Source of the DNA: Pseudomonadota bacterium
Lineage (GTDB): Bacteria; Pseudomonadota; Alphaproteobacteria; Rhodobacterales; Rhodobacteraceae
DNA length: 64,000 bases
Direction: 5' to 3'
NCBI GenBank assembly: GCA_038533575.1
Contig: JBCAYL010000002.1
Span: 186,001-250,000 of the forward strand
The notes under the pieces were generated by a model, which was not told the origin of the DNA, did not search any database, and was given only the letters and a program-made list of their open reading frames with translations. Positions 44,538-53,375 of the stretch are shown here, in pieces. Every line of letters starts with the position of its first letter. The first letter of the stretch is position 1. The translations under genes and the position numbers were made by a program.

Positions 44538-45161
44538 ATGACAGCACCATCAAGCGTGAAGACGGACAAGAACACCTCGCGCTACTCCAGCGGTGATTAC
44601 TGGCGGGACAGGTCCGATCTTCTGTACTACCGCTACATCGAATACATCCTGCGCGTCGTTGGGCGCGATGCCAAAAGCCTTCTCGATGTTGGGTCAGGCA
44701 ACAGCCCTTATCTCGAATGGTTCGATTGGATAGAGGACCGTCGCTCGGTCGATATCCGTGTGCCCTACAGCTCGGACAATGTGCAGGGGATCAAGGGCGA
44801 CATCCACAAGCTCTCATTCGACAAGACTTTCGATCTCTGCACCTGTTTCCAAGTGCTCGAGCATGTTCCAGACGCCGCTGCCTTCGCGCGCCGGTTGCAG
44901 GAGCTCTCCGAAACGCTGATCATCTCGGTTCCTTTCAAATGGCCGGAGAATTGGACCAAGGGCCACATCCATGACCCTGTGGACTACGAGAAGCTCACGG
45001 GATGGATGGGTCGTAAGGCCAACTACAAGATGGTCGTGCGAGAGCCTTTCCGCCGCAACCAGCACCAGAGACTGATTGCCATCTATGATCGTGATCCTGA
45101 CCGTCGCTTTGGGCGCCCTGACATCGATCAGCGTATTCGGCGCGACCAGAGAATGGATTAG
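44538..45161 (+). CDS. class I SAM-dependent methyltransferase
   Basis: 207 residues. Motif I is LLDVGSGNSPYLEW (about residues 54-67). An acidic residue for SAM ribose follows (RRSVDIR), and FQVLEHVPDA is the motif after strand 4, typical of the Methyltransf_11/23 type. A late PF(K)WPENW stretch is common in this type. AAGG stands seven bases before the ATG. It begins 54 bases after the export operon and may be co-transcribed or start the glycan-modification block. The substrate is not predictable from sequence; neighbours suggest a glycan or glycan precursor. Confidence 0.75.
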   Translation: MTAPSSVKTDKNTSRYSSGDYWRDRSDLLYYRYIEYILRVVGRDAKSLLDVGSGNSPYLEWFDWIEDRRSVDIRVPYSSDNVQGIKGDIHKLSFDKTFDLCTCFQVLEHVPDAAAFARRLQELSETLIISVPFKWPENWTKGHIHDPVDYEKLTGWMGRKANYKMVVREPFRRNQHQRLIAIYDRDPDRRFGRPDIDQRIRRDQRMD

Positions 45162-45240
45162 TTGACGGCCCAGATGAAGGCTCTCAAGGCAGGCGCTGTC
45201 TGACAAATACCGGCATGAATATCTGCAGGGAAACAAGCTG

Positions 45241-45939
45241 ATGAGCAGGCGGACCGCAATCATCCTCGGAGCCATGAAGGCCGGCACGACGACCCTGCAT
45301 GGCATGCTTTCACAACATCCCGAGATTTGCCCCGGGCGGAAGAAAGAGCTCGATTTCTTTCGGAAGGATCGGGGTCCGATGCCCGAGGCGTATCTCAATG
45401 AGTTTCCGAAATTCGACGAAGAAAGGCACTCCGTTCAACTCGACAGTTCGCCCAACTACACCAAAGTCCCAATGATGTCGGGCGTGCCGGAGCGGATTGC
45501 CGACTATACTGGCCCAATCCGCATGATTTACATTCTGCGAGATCCTGTCGAGCGCATACGCTCTCACATCTACCACAACTTCAAGCAGGGCCGCTGGTCG
45601 CCGGAAACGCTGACGCCAAAGCAAGTGGATTTCTGCATCAGTGTTTCTACGTACCACATGCAGTTGGAGGCATATGCGCGTGCCAACCTTGAGGACGACA
45701 TCATGCTCGTTGATTTTCACCGAATTGTTGAAAATCCGGAAACGGTGGCGCTCGAAATTCATCAGTTCATTGGGATCGAGAGGATTGCGCCCAAAAGCAC
45801 CAGGGCCCGCCATGTGAATGCTGAGCCCAAGTCCAAGGATGAATTCATCGACCTTGAGCGGTGTCGTGATGCGCTGTCCGGGGAGGCAGAGATCCTGGAA
45901 AGTAGATACGGATTTCGACCGAGCATTCCTTGGAGCTAA
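45241..45939 (+). CDS. sulfotransferase family protein
   Basis: 232 residues. The PAPS 5'-phosphosulfate loop is GAMKAGTTTL near the N-terminus, and the 3'-phosphate site is YILRDPVERIRSHIYHN (about residues 97-113). This matches the Sulfotransfer_1 fold, which transfers sulfate from PAPS to hydroxyl or amino groups, often on polysaccharides. An AGGGA ribosome site lies before the ATG. It is short but complete. It is one of five sulfotransferase-like genes in the window, consistent with a sulfated surface polymer. No PAPS synthesis gene is seen here. Confidence 0.8.
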   Translation: MSRRTAIILGAMKAGTTTLHGMLSQHPEICPGRKKELDFFRKDRGPMPEAYLNEFPKFDEERHSVQLDSSPNYTKVPMMSGVPERIADYTGPIRMIYILRDPVERIRSHIYHNFKQGRWSPETLTPKQVDFCISVSTYHMQLEAYARANLEDDIMLVDFHRIVENPETVALEIHQFIGIERIAPKSTRARHVNAEPKSKDEFIDLERCRDALSGEAEILESRYGFRPSIPWS

Positions 45940-46051
45940 ACCGTGCAACTATGCAACGCCAAGTTGGCGCCGCCGCATCGAGGCGTTGCTCGAGTTTCGT
46001 CGATGCATGTACGCTGTTTCATGACTGAATGCATTTTTCACGGAGGCCAAC

Positions 46052-46396
46052 GTGGCGATCTTTTATCTGACATACGACCTGAGCCACGAAGATGGCCTGA
46101 AGCATTACCAAGCCCTTCGCGAGGAGCTGACCCGCCTTCGGGCGCATCAGGTGGGCGAAAACGGCGCCTTCATTAATCTCAACACCGTGGACCCGAAGAG
46201 GCTCGTGGAAGCGCTGCAACCGCTCGTGGAAGACCGCGACAGGCTCTTTGCCGTGCGGATGGAGCCGCGCTCCTACTGGTATATCAACGCGCGCCGCGAC
46301 ACGAACGACTGGATCAAGGCCAATCCGCCAGTCCCGCTTGAAGAGGCCATGGCCGAACTCCAGGCGCGCGCCGAACAGAAGCCGCCGACACAATAG
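46052..46396 (+). CDS. small Cas2-like/SinR-type ferredoxin-fold protein
   Basis: 114 residues, starting at GTG with a strong CGGAGG five bases upstream. The N-terminus MAIFYLTYDLS matches the first strand of Cas2/VapD-like proteins, including the aspartate after the strand. A long helix (HYQALREELTRL) and a late strand DRLFAVRMEP follow, then a WYINARRDTNDWIKANPP tail seen in 'SinR family' Cas2-like proteins. There is no CRISPR array or cas gene in the window, so an adaptation role is unlikely. The family includes nucleases and toxin-like proteins. Similarity is by eye only. It is an isolated gene, convergent with the next one. Confidence 0.5.
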   Translation: MAIFYLTYDLSHEDGLKHYQALREELTRLRAHQVGENGAFINLNTVDPKRLVEALQPLVEDRDRLFAVRMEPRSYWYINARRDTNDWIKANPPVPLEEAMAELQARAEQKPPTQ

Positions 46397-46476
46397 AGCT
46401 CTCCGCTTCGGCGCGTTTGCCAGGCGCGGGTGATGAGTGCGGACGATTGCACTCCTGCGACATGCGGGAATCGCCC

Positions 46477-48702
46477 TCAGGCGTCCTCGGTCGTTTGTCT
46501 GTTCTGCGCGAAAACGCCGGGGAGGAGCGCATCCGAAGCTGGCCTGAGGTGGCTCGCAAGGCTTGCGAGCTTTGCGACCGCCCCTTCCGCGCCTTCCCCG
46601 AAAATGCGGCCGATATTTTGCTGGGTCCGGGCGTGATAGCCCTCCGCCTGCTGCAGCATGCGGGACCGGTGGGCATCCGAGAACAGCTTCACCAGCTTGT
46701 AGTGAAACACCGGAACGATCGGGTTGAGGGTCCAGATGTCTGGCCCCGGTTGGGGCGTGTCATCTGTGTAGTGAAAGCTGTGAAAGCCTTGGTTCAGATG
46801 TCGACCCGGTTGGTATCGGCAGATTGACAGTTTGCGCAGGGAATCGAAGGTTCCAAAGGCGTGAAACCGGGCATCAAAGCGCCAGGACAGGTCTGCATAG
46901 GGCCCGAAACCCCAGGAAATAGATCCGGTTTCTCGATAGGTCTGCGATGCCGGGCCGGGCATGTCGCAGAACCAGCCAAAGGTGGCTGTGACATCGTCCT
47001 CGCTTATGTCCGTGCCATCGGGCGGCATCCGCAGATCGGGCAGCATGTCGAGTAGGAGGCAGGTGGCAAAATCGCGACCTTGCTGCGCAAGGTGGCCCGT
47101 CAAATCGCCGAGGGTGCCGAACGGCGCAGGCAGCTGAAGCATTTCATCCGCGTCGAGGATGCAGAGCCAAGTACCAGCGGGAACGAGGGCCTTGATCAAG
47201 CCCTCCATCCAAAGTGTCTTGCAGGTCCTGAAAGTGCCGATCTTGGGCCGCAACGCGAGAACATTGTCTCCCAGATCGAGATCCCTGACAGGCTGGGTCG
47301 AATGATCGTCGATGAGCAGAAAATGCGTAACCCCGAGCTTGCGATGATGGTTCACGAAGCTCGATAGGAAATCCTGCTCGTTATGCACACAGGCCACGGC
47401 GCAGATGCTCCGCTGTGTGATCGGGTCTATCTCCGGGAGCGGCTCGATATGGAACAGGTCTCGCAGGATGCCGTCTGCCGGGAGCGCCTCGATCAGCCGA
47501 TGTTTGTAGGTCTGGACGCGGGACCGATACTTCGGCGCCAAGTCCTCGGATTTCGAATGCCTCTGGACGCTCAGGGCGGCATTGAAATTTCCCATCTCGC
47601 GAAAGAGCGCCTCTGTGCTCACGTAATCCGCGCCACGTGGGTTCAGCGGCGATCGATGGTCCGCCACTTTTCCGATGAAGGCCCTCCTGTTTGGGAGCTT
47701 CTCGTCCTGCAGATAGTTCCGTGCGCTCCCCGAGATCTTGAATATGTGCTTTCCTTCGCTGACCCCGATGAAGGGCAGGGCGGGGAACTCGGTCATGGCC
47801 CCGAGGATAACGTCGATCTCATCGAACTGGCGCGGCATGGAAAGTCCATGGTATCCAACATGCCTGTAGATCGAGGTGGGCATGCTGATCCGCCCGCTCG
47901 TGCCATCTCCCCAATTCCCGCTGAAATGGTGAAAGATGAACCCCGCCGGATAGGCCATGAGGAGATCGAGCAGCATGCGGGTTTCGCCTGCTGTCACAAA
48001 GTTATCGGCATCGAGGCTAGAGTAGACCTGCCCGCGCAGATGCGCTCGGAAGGCGTTCTTTGCCTTCCCGAAATGCCAGCTGTCGAGAGTCTCGACATCG
48101 CGCACAACGCGCAGATAGCCATCGCTTATGGCTTCGGGAAAATTGCCCGCGATCCAATCTCGGATCTCGGTGTCCGCGTCGAAGACCACGATGAGGAACT
48201 CGACCTGATCCCGAAATTCAGCGTTCGCCTTGAGGTTCCAGTCAAGCGTGCCCTTGAGGTCATCGAGACGGCCCATGACCGGAGTGCAGTAGGAAATTTT
48301 GCGAGAGGGCGGCGCGCTGGGGCCGTCGGCGCACCACTGCTCCCGCATGTCCCGCTCCAAATCCGTCATGCGCGCCAGAAGAGCGGCGCGTGTCACAGGG
48401 CGCCTGTCACGGTCATGCGCGCGCAAGTGCGTAAGGAGCGGATTTCCTGCACCTGCATCGGAGTAGGTATCAAGGTAAAAGCCGGTTTCGAAGCCAGGGC
48501 CCGGGTCGCGCCGCAAGAGCCGTCCATACCGTAGGAAATGCAGGCACGGGTCCATTCCAAGGAGTTCCGTGTCTGGGTAGGTCGAGCAGTACCACTTGGG
48601 GTCGTAGTACTCCGAGGCGCGCACCATGGCGATGTCCTCGGCGGACGGTTCGAAGACGAGATCCGCTCGAGCAAGCTTTGGTTGTGCAAGCTGGTCCGCC
48701 AT
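46477..48702 (-). CDS. two-domain glycosyltransferase with N-terminal 'YYDPxWY' glycan-enzyme repeats
   Basis: 741 residues. The N-terminal 100 residues carry YYDPKWYCSTYPD, DPCLHFLRYGRLLRRDP and FYLDTYSDA, a repeat common at the ends of capsule and rhamnan synthesis enzymes. A GT-A like domain follows (about 135-330; VEFLIVVFDADTE, VYSSLDADNFVT). A second GT2-like domain starts near residue 425 (ICAVACVHNEQDFLSSFVNHHRKLGVTHFLLIDDHS, then WLCILDADEML with a DxD motif). The ATG at 48702 lies 19 bases after the preceding gene stop, so the three minus-strand genes are probably one transcription unit. It likely builds or decorates a surface polysaccharide in the cytoplasm. Sugar specificity is unknown. 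Confidence 0.75.
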   Translation of the reverse strand: MADQLAQPKLARADLVFEPSAEDIAMVRASEYYDPKWYCSTYPDTELLGMDPCLHFLRYGRLLRRDPGPGFETGFYLDTYSDAGAGNPLLTHLRAHDRDRRPVTRAALLARMTDLERDMREQWCADGPSAPPSRKISYCTPVMGRLDDLKGTLDWNLKANAEFRDQVEFLIVVFDADTEIRDWIAGNFPEAISDGYLRVVRDVETLDSWHFGKAKNAFRAHLRGQVYSSLDADNFVTAGETRMLLDLLMAYPAGFIFHHFSGNWGDGTSGRISMPTSIYRHVGYHGLSMPRQFDEIDVILGAMTEFPALPFIGVSEGKHIFKISGSARNYLQDEKLPNRRAFIGKVADHRSPLNPRGADYVSTEALFREMGNFNAALSVQRHSKSEDLAPKYRSRVQTYKHRLIEALPADGILRDLFHIEPLPEIDPITQRSICAVACVHNEQDFLSSFVNHHRKLGVTHFLLIDDHSTQPVRDLDLGDNVLALRPKIGTFRTCKTLWMEGLIKALVPAGTWLCILDADEMLQLPAPFGTLGDLTGHLAQQGRDFATCLLLDMLPDLRMPPDGTDISEDDVTATFGWFCDMPGPASQTYRETGSISWGFGPYADLSWRFDARFHAFGTFDSLRKLSICRYQPGRHLNQGFHSFHYTDDTPQPGPDIWTLNPIVPVFHYKLVKLFSDAHRSRMLQQAEGYHARTQQNIGRIFGEGAEGAVAKLASLASHLRPASDALLPGVFAQNRQTTEDA

Positions 48703-48721
48703 GCGGTCGGCTACCCCCGGT

Positions 48722-49396
48722 TCAGGAGAGTTTCAAGTCAGCCAAAAGGGGATAAACCCCCATGTTGTGAGCAGGATACTGGAAGTTGTCGGCATTCGCC
48801 AAAGCAACGTCGCCGAGGACCTCCATGAAGAGGTCGTGGACCCACATCGGCCGTGGGCCGGGCTCCAAACGGAAGAGGGCCATGCGTCCGCGCGTTTCAG
48901 CAGGGCGGGCCAGCTTTTCGACGATGTGGTAGGCCGCACGGTCGACGTAGTCGTCGAACAATACCGTGGTCGGTTTCTTGATCCGGAGAAATGTGGCGAT
49001 GAAGCACGCGGCCCGAAACCGTCCGTCGACAAGGACCAAGTCGGGGTCGCGAAAATAGGTCTTGCTCCAGATATCGGAGGGGTATCGGTAAAATTTGCGC
49101 CAATGCGCCACTCCTTCGGGGCGCCCCCACATGCCGGTGGGGCCGATATCGCAGAAATGTATCACGCCCTGACCCTGCAGATCCTCTGCATCCAGCCAGC
49201 GCTGCAGGTTAAGCGCCCATTGTTCGTCGCTTTCCACGCTCATGATAAAGCGTCCCGGGAGTCGTGCGCCGTACAGTGTCGATCCGCCTGACCCGTATTC
49301 CAATATTACCCGGGCATTGCCGTAGTGATGCTTGAGAAAAGCCAGTTCCTCGTCGGGGAACGTCAGTTGCGGTTCGTGGGACGTGTCGATCTTCAT
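48722..49396 (-). CDS. methyltransferase-like protein of unknown substrate
   Basis: 224 residues. A SAM-binding-like motif ILEYGSGGSTLYGA (about 31-44) is followed by SVESDEQW, the usual acidic residue at the end of strand 2. PDLVLVDGRFRAACF stands where the catalytic strand 4 region would be. This fits a family of class I methyltransferase-fold proteins common in marine alphaproteobacteria. Its start overlaps the stop of the upstream gene by ATGA, so the two are translationally coupled. A glycan-related role is inferred from neighbours. Confidence 0.65.
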   Translation of the reverse strand: MKIDTSHEPQLTFPDEELAFLKHHYGNARVILEYGSGGSTLYGARLPGRFIMSVESDEQWALNLQRWLDAEDLQGQGVIHFCDIGPTGMWGRPEGVAHWRKFYRYPSDIWSKTYFRDPDLVLVDGRFRAACFIATFLRIKKPTTVLFDDYVDRAAYHIVEKLARPAETRGRMALFRLEPGPRPMWVHDLFMEVLGDVALANADNFQYPAHNMGVYPLLADLKLS

Positions 49397-50619
49397 GTCT
49401 CCTCGAGCTGTGCTTCGAGCGCCCGCGTCAGGGCCGCGATCTCCTCGAAGCGATCTCGCAAGAGCGCCTTAAGGTCAGCAGCGCTTGGTTGCCCCGCAGC
49501 GCCTCCGATTTCTATAAGTCTCCGCGCCTGTGCCTCGTTCACGGACGCCATCGCCGCGATCTCGTCCCTGTAGTAGCGGACCGTATCGGCATGGTCTTTC
49601 TGAAGAGTTGCAATCTGGCCCCGCAGCGCCTCGTTATGCTTTTTCTGTCCTTCCAGCGCGGTTTTCAGGGCTGCCGTTTGCTCCGCGATGCCCTCAGCGG
49701 ACTGGTGCGACACAACGCGATCCAGCTTCTGACGGTTTCTCAGCTCGACCACTTCGGACCTGCGGTCAAACAATTCGGCCTGCAGTCGTGCGGCGGCCTC
49801 GTGGCGGGTCTGGTAGGCAACAGACAGTGTTTCCTTTTCTGACTTTAGGCGCATCGCCCAAGCGCGATCGCCTCTGCTCGCCTCTTCCGCCCTGTCTCGT
49901 GCCGCCTTGAGTACGTGAAGCTCGGAAATGCGTTCGAAGAAGCGCTGCACCGAATGCCAGTGTTCTGTCGTCTGCGATAGATCGGCGAGCCGCGGCGGCG
50001 GAGCACTGCCAATCATCAACACATCGAGTCCGCGACCGTGAGAGAACGAAACGCTCGGGTAAGTGCCACGCAGCGTGGCCAGCCGGTCCGCGCTGGCTTT
50101 GTCGAGGTCCGGGTCGGCGAAGCCCGGGATTAGCAAAACCGCTCGGGAACTGAGCCGGGGGAGCCATGCCTCCTCGAATGCCCCTAACACATCCGTCGAG
50201 GGGAAACGCTCAAGTATCAGCAGGTCCACGCTTCCTGCGGTGATCTGGTCCGCGGCGTTTTCCGTGTCGGCAAATGCAAGCGTGGAGAAGTCTGCGTAAT
50301 GCTCCGCATTTTGGGCCTCGAGCGCAGCCTGTCGGTCCTCGTCTTCGACAGTGCAAAACGCGAGGCAGGTCGTATCAAGTCCCAATTGATCTACTGCCTG
50401 GCAGGCGGCGAAGTACGCGGTTCCCTCGGAGCCTTCCACGCCAACAATTCTACTGGGCTTGAGATCGCTTACCAGCCAGAACAGGAAAGAAAGATGATCG
50501 AGGTAGGCTGAAGGAGCCAGGTGCCTTGCACGCCAAAGAAGCGGCGCCTCCCAGAGGGATCGCATGGTGGCCGCTGAAACTGAGAAGTCACTGGACATTT
50601 GCGCATCCGGGTCTGCCAC
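49393..50619 (-). CDS. methyltransferase-fold protein with long C-terminal coiled coil
   Basis: 408 residues. The N-terminal 230 residues look like a Rossmann fold: SRIVGVEGSEGTAYFAACQAV in place of motif I, then SVDLLILERFPS and AVLLIPGF. The glycine-rich loop is weak, so SAM binding is uncertain. Residues about 235-400 are a Glu/Ala/Arg/Gln-rich coiled coil. The frame opens at GTG (50619) behind GGTGAG; ATG at 50598 is an alternative. It is the first gene of the minus-strand trio and is coupled to the next by ATGA. Fusions of a methyltransferase-like head and a coiled coil occur in O-antigen chain-length regulators (WbdD type), which is a possible parallel, not a demonstration. Confidence 0.6.
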   Translation of the reverse strand: MADPDAQMSSDFSVSAATMRSLWEAPLLWRARHLAPSAYLDHLSFLFWLVSDLKPSRIVGVEGSEGTAYFAACQAVDQLGLDTTCLAFCTVEDEDRQAALEAQNAEHYADFSTLAFADTENAADQITAGSVDLLILERFPSTDVLGAFEEAWLPRLSSRAVLLIPGFADPDLDKASADRLATLRGTYPSVSFSHGRGLDVLMIGSAPPPRLADLSQTTEHWHSVQRFFERISELHVLKAARDRAEEASRGDRAWAMRLKSEKETLSVAYQTRHEAAARLQAELFDRRSEVVELRNRQKLDRVVSHQSAEGIAEQTAALKTALEGQKKHNEALRGQIATLQKDHADTVRYYRDEIAAMASVNEAQARRLIEIGGAAGQPSAADLKALLRDRFEEIAALTRALEAQLEET

Positions 50620-50778
50620 GGTCTCACCGCTTCAGCGGAAAGTCGCAGTATTCGAGGAGGTGAGCAAGTTGCCGCTTCTAGAGCAACCCTTAAGACCATA
50701 GTTCGCGGTTGCATATGACGCGTTTTGGCGGGTAAGCCACGATTGCCCCGTGGGCAGCGAGTGAAGTTCGAGGCTGGT

Positions 50779-51495
50779 ATGCCAAAATCCACGATATTGC
50801 TCTCTTCGGCGCGATCCGGGACGAATTTCTTTTTGGCAGTGTACAAGAAGTGCTTTCCCGACGACTTCGTCGTGAAGGAGATCTTTCGGAGGGGCGGCGA
50901 CAATCTGGACGCGTTAGCCGAGCAGCTTGGTGTGTCCCGCGAGCAGGTGATCGACCTCCAAATATCGGATCCGTTGACGCTCTGGAAGAGGATCAAGCAG
51001 AGCTGTGAGAGCGGGAAGAGCGCTGCGGTCGCCAAGATCTTTTACTACCATGACGCCGAAAACACCGCTCTGCGGGAGCACTTCCGGGACAACGACCGGG
51101 TGGTCCACTTGATCCGTCGCAATGCGTTTGACGTGTTCCTTTCGGAGCGCATGGCCCGAAAAACGGGGCAATGGCAGGAGTTCAAGAGAACGCCTGCACA
51201 CGAAGTCGAGTCAATCGAGCTCGATCCAGAGGAACTGGCAGCGTTCCGGCAACGCCAGACAGACTTTGTGTCCCGAGCACGCGAATTCTTTTGCACCGCC
51301 GACTACACGGAAATCTTCTATGAAGATATCGCCGGATCTCCGGGCGAATGCGCTACGACGCTGGAGAGGATTTATGGGTCCTTGAAAAGCCCGGCTCCGA
51401 AGCAGGTCGGCCTCATCCGTCAGAAGAAGAAGTCGAACCGCGAGCTTGTTGCAAACTACGATGCTGTAAAACATCTTGATGGTGCAATTTTCTGA
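50779..51495 (+). CDS. Stf0-like sulfotransferase
   Basis: 238 residues. ILLSSARSGTNFF at the N-terminus is the PAPS loop of the Stf0/sulfotransferase type, and VHLIRRNAFDVFLSERMA (about residues 112-129) is the 3'-phosphate site. I chose ATG 50779, preceded by GAGG, over the track-type upstream ATG at 50725 because it starts directly at the conserved first strand. Three sulfotransferase-like genes follow each other here at short spacing (26 bases to the next, then ATGA). The acceptor is unknown; surface glycan or lipid is plausible. Confidence 0.75.
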   Translation: MPKSTILLSSARSGTNFFLAVYKKCFPDDFVVKEIFRRGGDNLDALAEQLGVSREQVIDLQISDPLTLWKRIKQSCESGKSAAVAKIFYYHDAENTALREHFRDNDRVVHLIRRNAFDVFLSERMARKTGQWQEFKRTPAHEVESIELDPEELAAFRQRQTDFVSRAREFFCTADYTEIFYEDIAGSPGECATTLERIYGSLKSPAPKQVGLIRQKKKSNRELVANYDAVKHLDGAIF

Positions 51496-51521
51496 ACCAC
51501 GTCTCACGATAGGAATTCGCA

Positions 51522-52304
51522 ATGTCCGCGCCTCTTTTCGACACGCCCTTCGTGATATGGACCCTGCAGCGCACGGGCGGAACAAACCTGAACAAGCACC
51601 TCAACATGCATTCAGGGAACGAGAAGTATCAGGATGAGCCGTTCAACCGCCGTCGGGAATGCGGGGCCGTCACGCAGGCTTGGCTGGATGACCAGAACGA
51701 GGACGCGCTCCATCGGTCGATCAACGTCATCTGCGCCAAGCGCAAGAACATGAAGCACTGTGTCGAACGGATCCCTTGGCCCATCAGCGAAGCGTTGATC
51801 GCAGCATCTCATCGCGCGGGCTACGCCCCTGTCTTCCTCTTTCGCGAGGACCCGATGCAGCGGCTCCTCTCGATGGAATACGCCATGCGCACAAAGGCTT
51901 GGGGCCCCAAGAAGGCTTCGGAGAACTCTGAGGATCCTTCGGCGTTCGACAAGCCCTTGGACGTGGACGCCCTCATCGCGCATGAAACGCGGGCAAACAA
52001 CAAGCTCAAGAAGGCTTGGCGACAGCTGAAGAAGGCGGGCGCGGCTCCAGTCGCCGTTTCCTACGAGGAGCTCTATTCAAGCGATCCTGAAGAGATGCGA
52101 ACGGCTACGAAGCGGGTGTTCAAACGGCTGGGCGTTCCTGCCCTCGATGAGAAGGTCATCGAGGGGATCCGGAAAACCGGAGACCAGCAGACGCGCGACA
52201 GATACAGCAACTTCAAAGGCCGCGATGAGCTTCAGTCCCGGCTGGTGGAGCTGCCGAGACTGCCGTTCGCGCGACAGAAGGCCGGTGTCGAACCGACTGA
52301 ATGA
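51522..52304 (+). CDS. Stf0-like sulfotransferase
   Basis: 260 residues. FVIWTLQRTGGTNLNKHL is a variant PAPS loop (RTGGTNL), and PVFLFREDPMQRLLSMEYA is the 3'-phosphate site. AGGA stands seven bases before the ATG. Similar organisation to its upstream neighbour but little identity, so the pair is not a recent duplication. It overlaps the next gene by ATGA. The sulfate acceptor is not predictable. Confidence 0.7.
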   Translation: MSAPLFDTPFVIWTLQRTGGTNLNKHLNMHSGNEKYQDEPFNRRRECGAVTQAWLDDQNEDALHRSINVICAKRKNMKHCVERIPWPISEALIAASHRAGYAPVFLFREDPMQRLLSMEYAMRTKAWGPKKASENSEDPSAFDKPLDVDALIAHETRANNKLKKAWRQLKKAGAAPVAVSYEELYSSDPEEMRTATKRVFKRLGVPALDEKVIEGIRKTGDQQTRDRYSNFKGRDELQSRLVELPRLPFARQKAGVEPTE

Positions 52305-53335
52305 AGCGGCTCATCCTGCACGCCGGCATGCACAAAACCGGCACGACGGCGATCCAGAGCATAGCGGCCAAGAACCGGGACGATCTTTTCAAGAAGGGAG
52401 TCTACTACCCGAGGAGCTGGGAGTTCTTCGGTAATCCCTCGCATTTACCAAGCGCGAATGCGCATTTCAGCCTGTTCAATGCCCTTGCCGGGCTTCGTCC
52501 GCGTGACAAGAAGAACCTCCAAAGGTTTCGAACGCATCTCCTCGAAGAGATACCGGATGACTTTACAATCCTGCTCAGCGCAGAGTCACTGAACAGGCAC
52601 GTCGTGCCACAGGCTGCGTCATTTGCAGAAGGCCATAGGGCCTACATTGCCCGCGTTGCAGAGTATTTCGCCGGGTTCCACACCGAGGCCGTCGTCTATT
52701 TTCGGCAGCCGAGCGATTTTGCAGAATCCATGTATGCCGAGAATGCCGTCTCCTATCCGGTCATCGAAGGCTTCAAGAAAGCACAAAAGAGCTTCGTGAA
52801 AAGGTTTCAGTATCGCGAGTTGAGGGAGGGGTACGCGGTTCATTTCCCGATTTCATGTCGGAGCTTCGAGGCGGAAAAAGACCGTTTGCCGGGGAGTTTC
52901 TGGCGCGACTCGGGCCTACCGGCGCCATCCGATATCTTGGAGAGAACGCGCCGGCCTTCGATACCCAAGGCGGCGGTGCGCTGGATCTACCGGGCAAAAC
53001 GGCATCGGGGCGCACCCATGGAGCGGCCAGAGAGGCTGCGGAGGTGGCTCTTTGCCTATCAGGACGAGAACGCCCAGCTCTTCAGGAGCAGCGTGGCGTC
53101 TTCCTTCTGGGATGGCCTGTCGGACAGCGCGGCATTTCATGACCAGATGCTGGACGGTTTTGGAGATATTGCCTTTGCACGTCCGGCATCCGTCCCGCCA
53201 CGCTGCGCTTGGAGCGCGCAGGACCATGCCCAGGCCGAGGCGCGCTTCGCAGCATGGCAGACAGAAAGGGCTGATTGGCTACGAGAGCGGGCCGAGAGGG
53301 GCGTTCCACCCTTCATCGACCCGGAGGCGCCTTAA
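52301..53335 (+). CDS. sulfotransferase-like protein (HKTGTT type)
   Basis: 344 residues. LILHAGMHKTGTTAIQ at the N-terminus is the PAPS loop form found in a large group of alphaproteobacterial sulfotransferase-like proteins. ILLSAESL and AVVYFRQPSDFAESMY follow at the usual positions, the latter resembling the 3'-phosphate site. The C-terminal third has no clear motif. The start ATG overlaps the previous stop, so the three plus-strand genes are one unit. The same protein type begins at 63712. Confidence 0.7.
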   Translation: MKRLILHAGMHKTGTTAIQSIAAKNRDDLFKKGVYYPRSWEFFGNPSHLPSANAHFSLFNALAGLRPRDKKNLQRFRTHLLEEIPDDFTILLSAESLNRHVVPQAASFAEGHRAYIARVAEYFAGFHTEAVVYFRQPSDFAESMYAENAVSYPVIEGFKKAQKSFVKRFQYRELREGYAVHFPISCRSFEAEKDRLPGSFWRDSGLPAPSDILERTRRPSIPKAAVRWIYRAKRHRGAPMERPERLRRWLFAYQDENAQLFRSSVASSFWDGLSDSAAFHDQMLDGFGDIAFARPASVPPRCAWSAQDHAQAEARFAAWQTERADWLRERAERGVPPFIDPEAP

Positions 53336-53375
53336 GGCCACCTACGCAAGCGCAACGAGAGAGCCGTGGGAGTGT

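Noticed and set aside
46861-48828. Plus-strand frames opposite the two-domain glycosyltransferase (including one of 383 codons at 47383)
   Set aside because: The minus-strand frame has clear glycosyltransferase motifs; the plus-strand translations have none.
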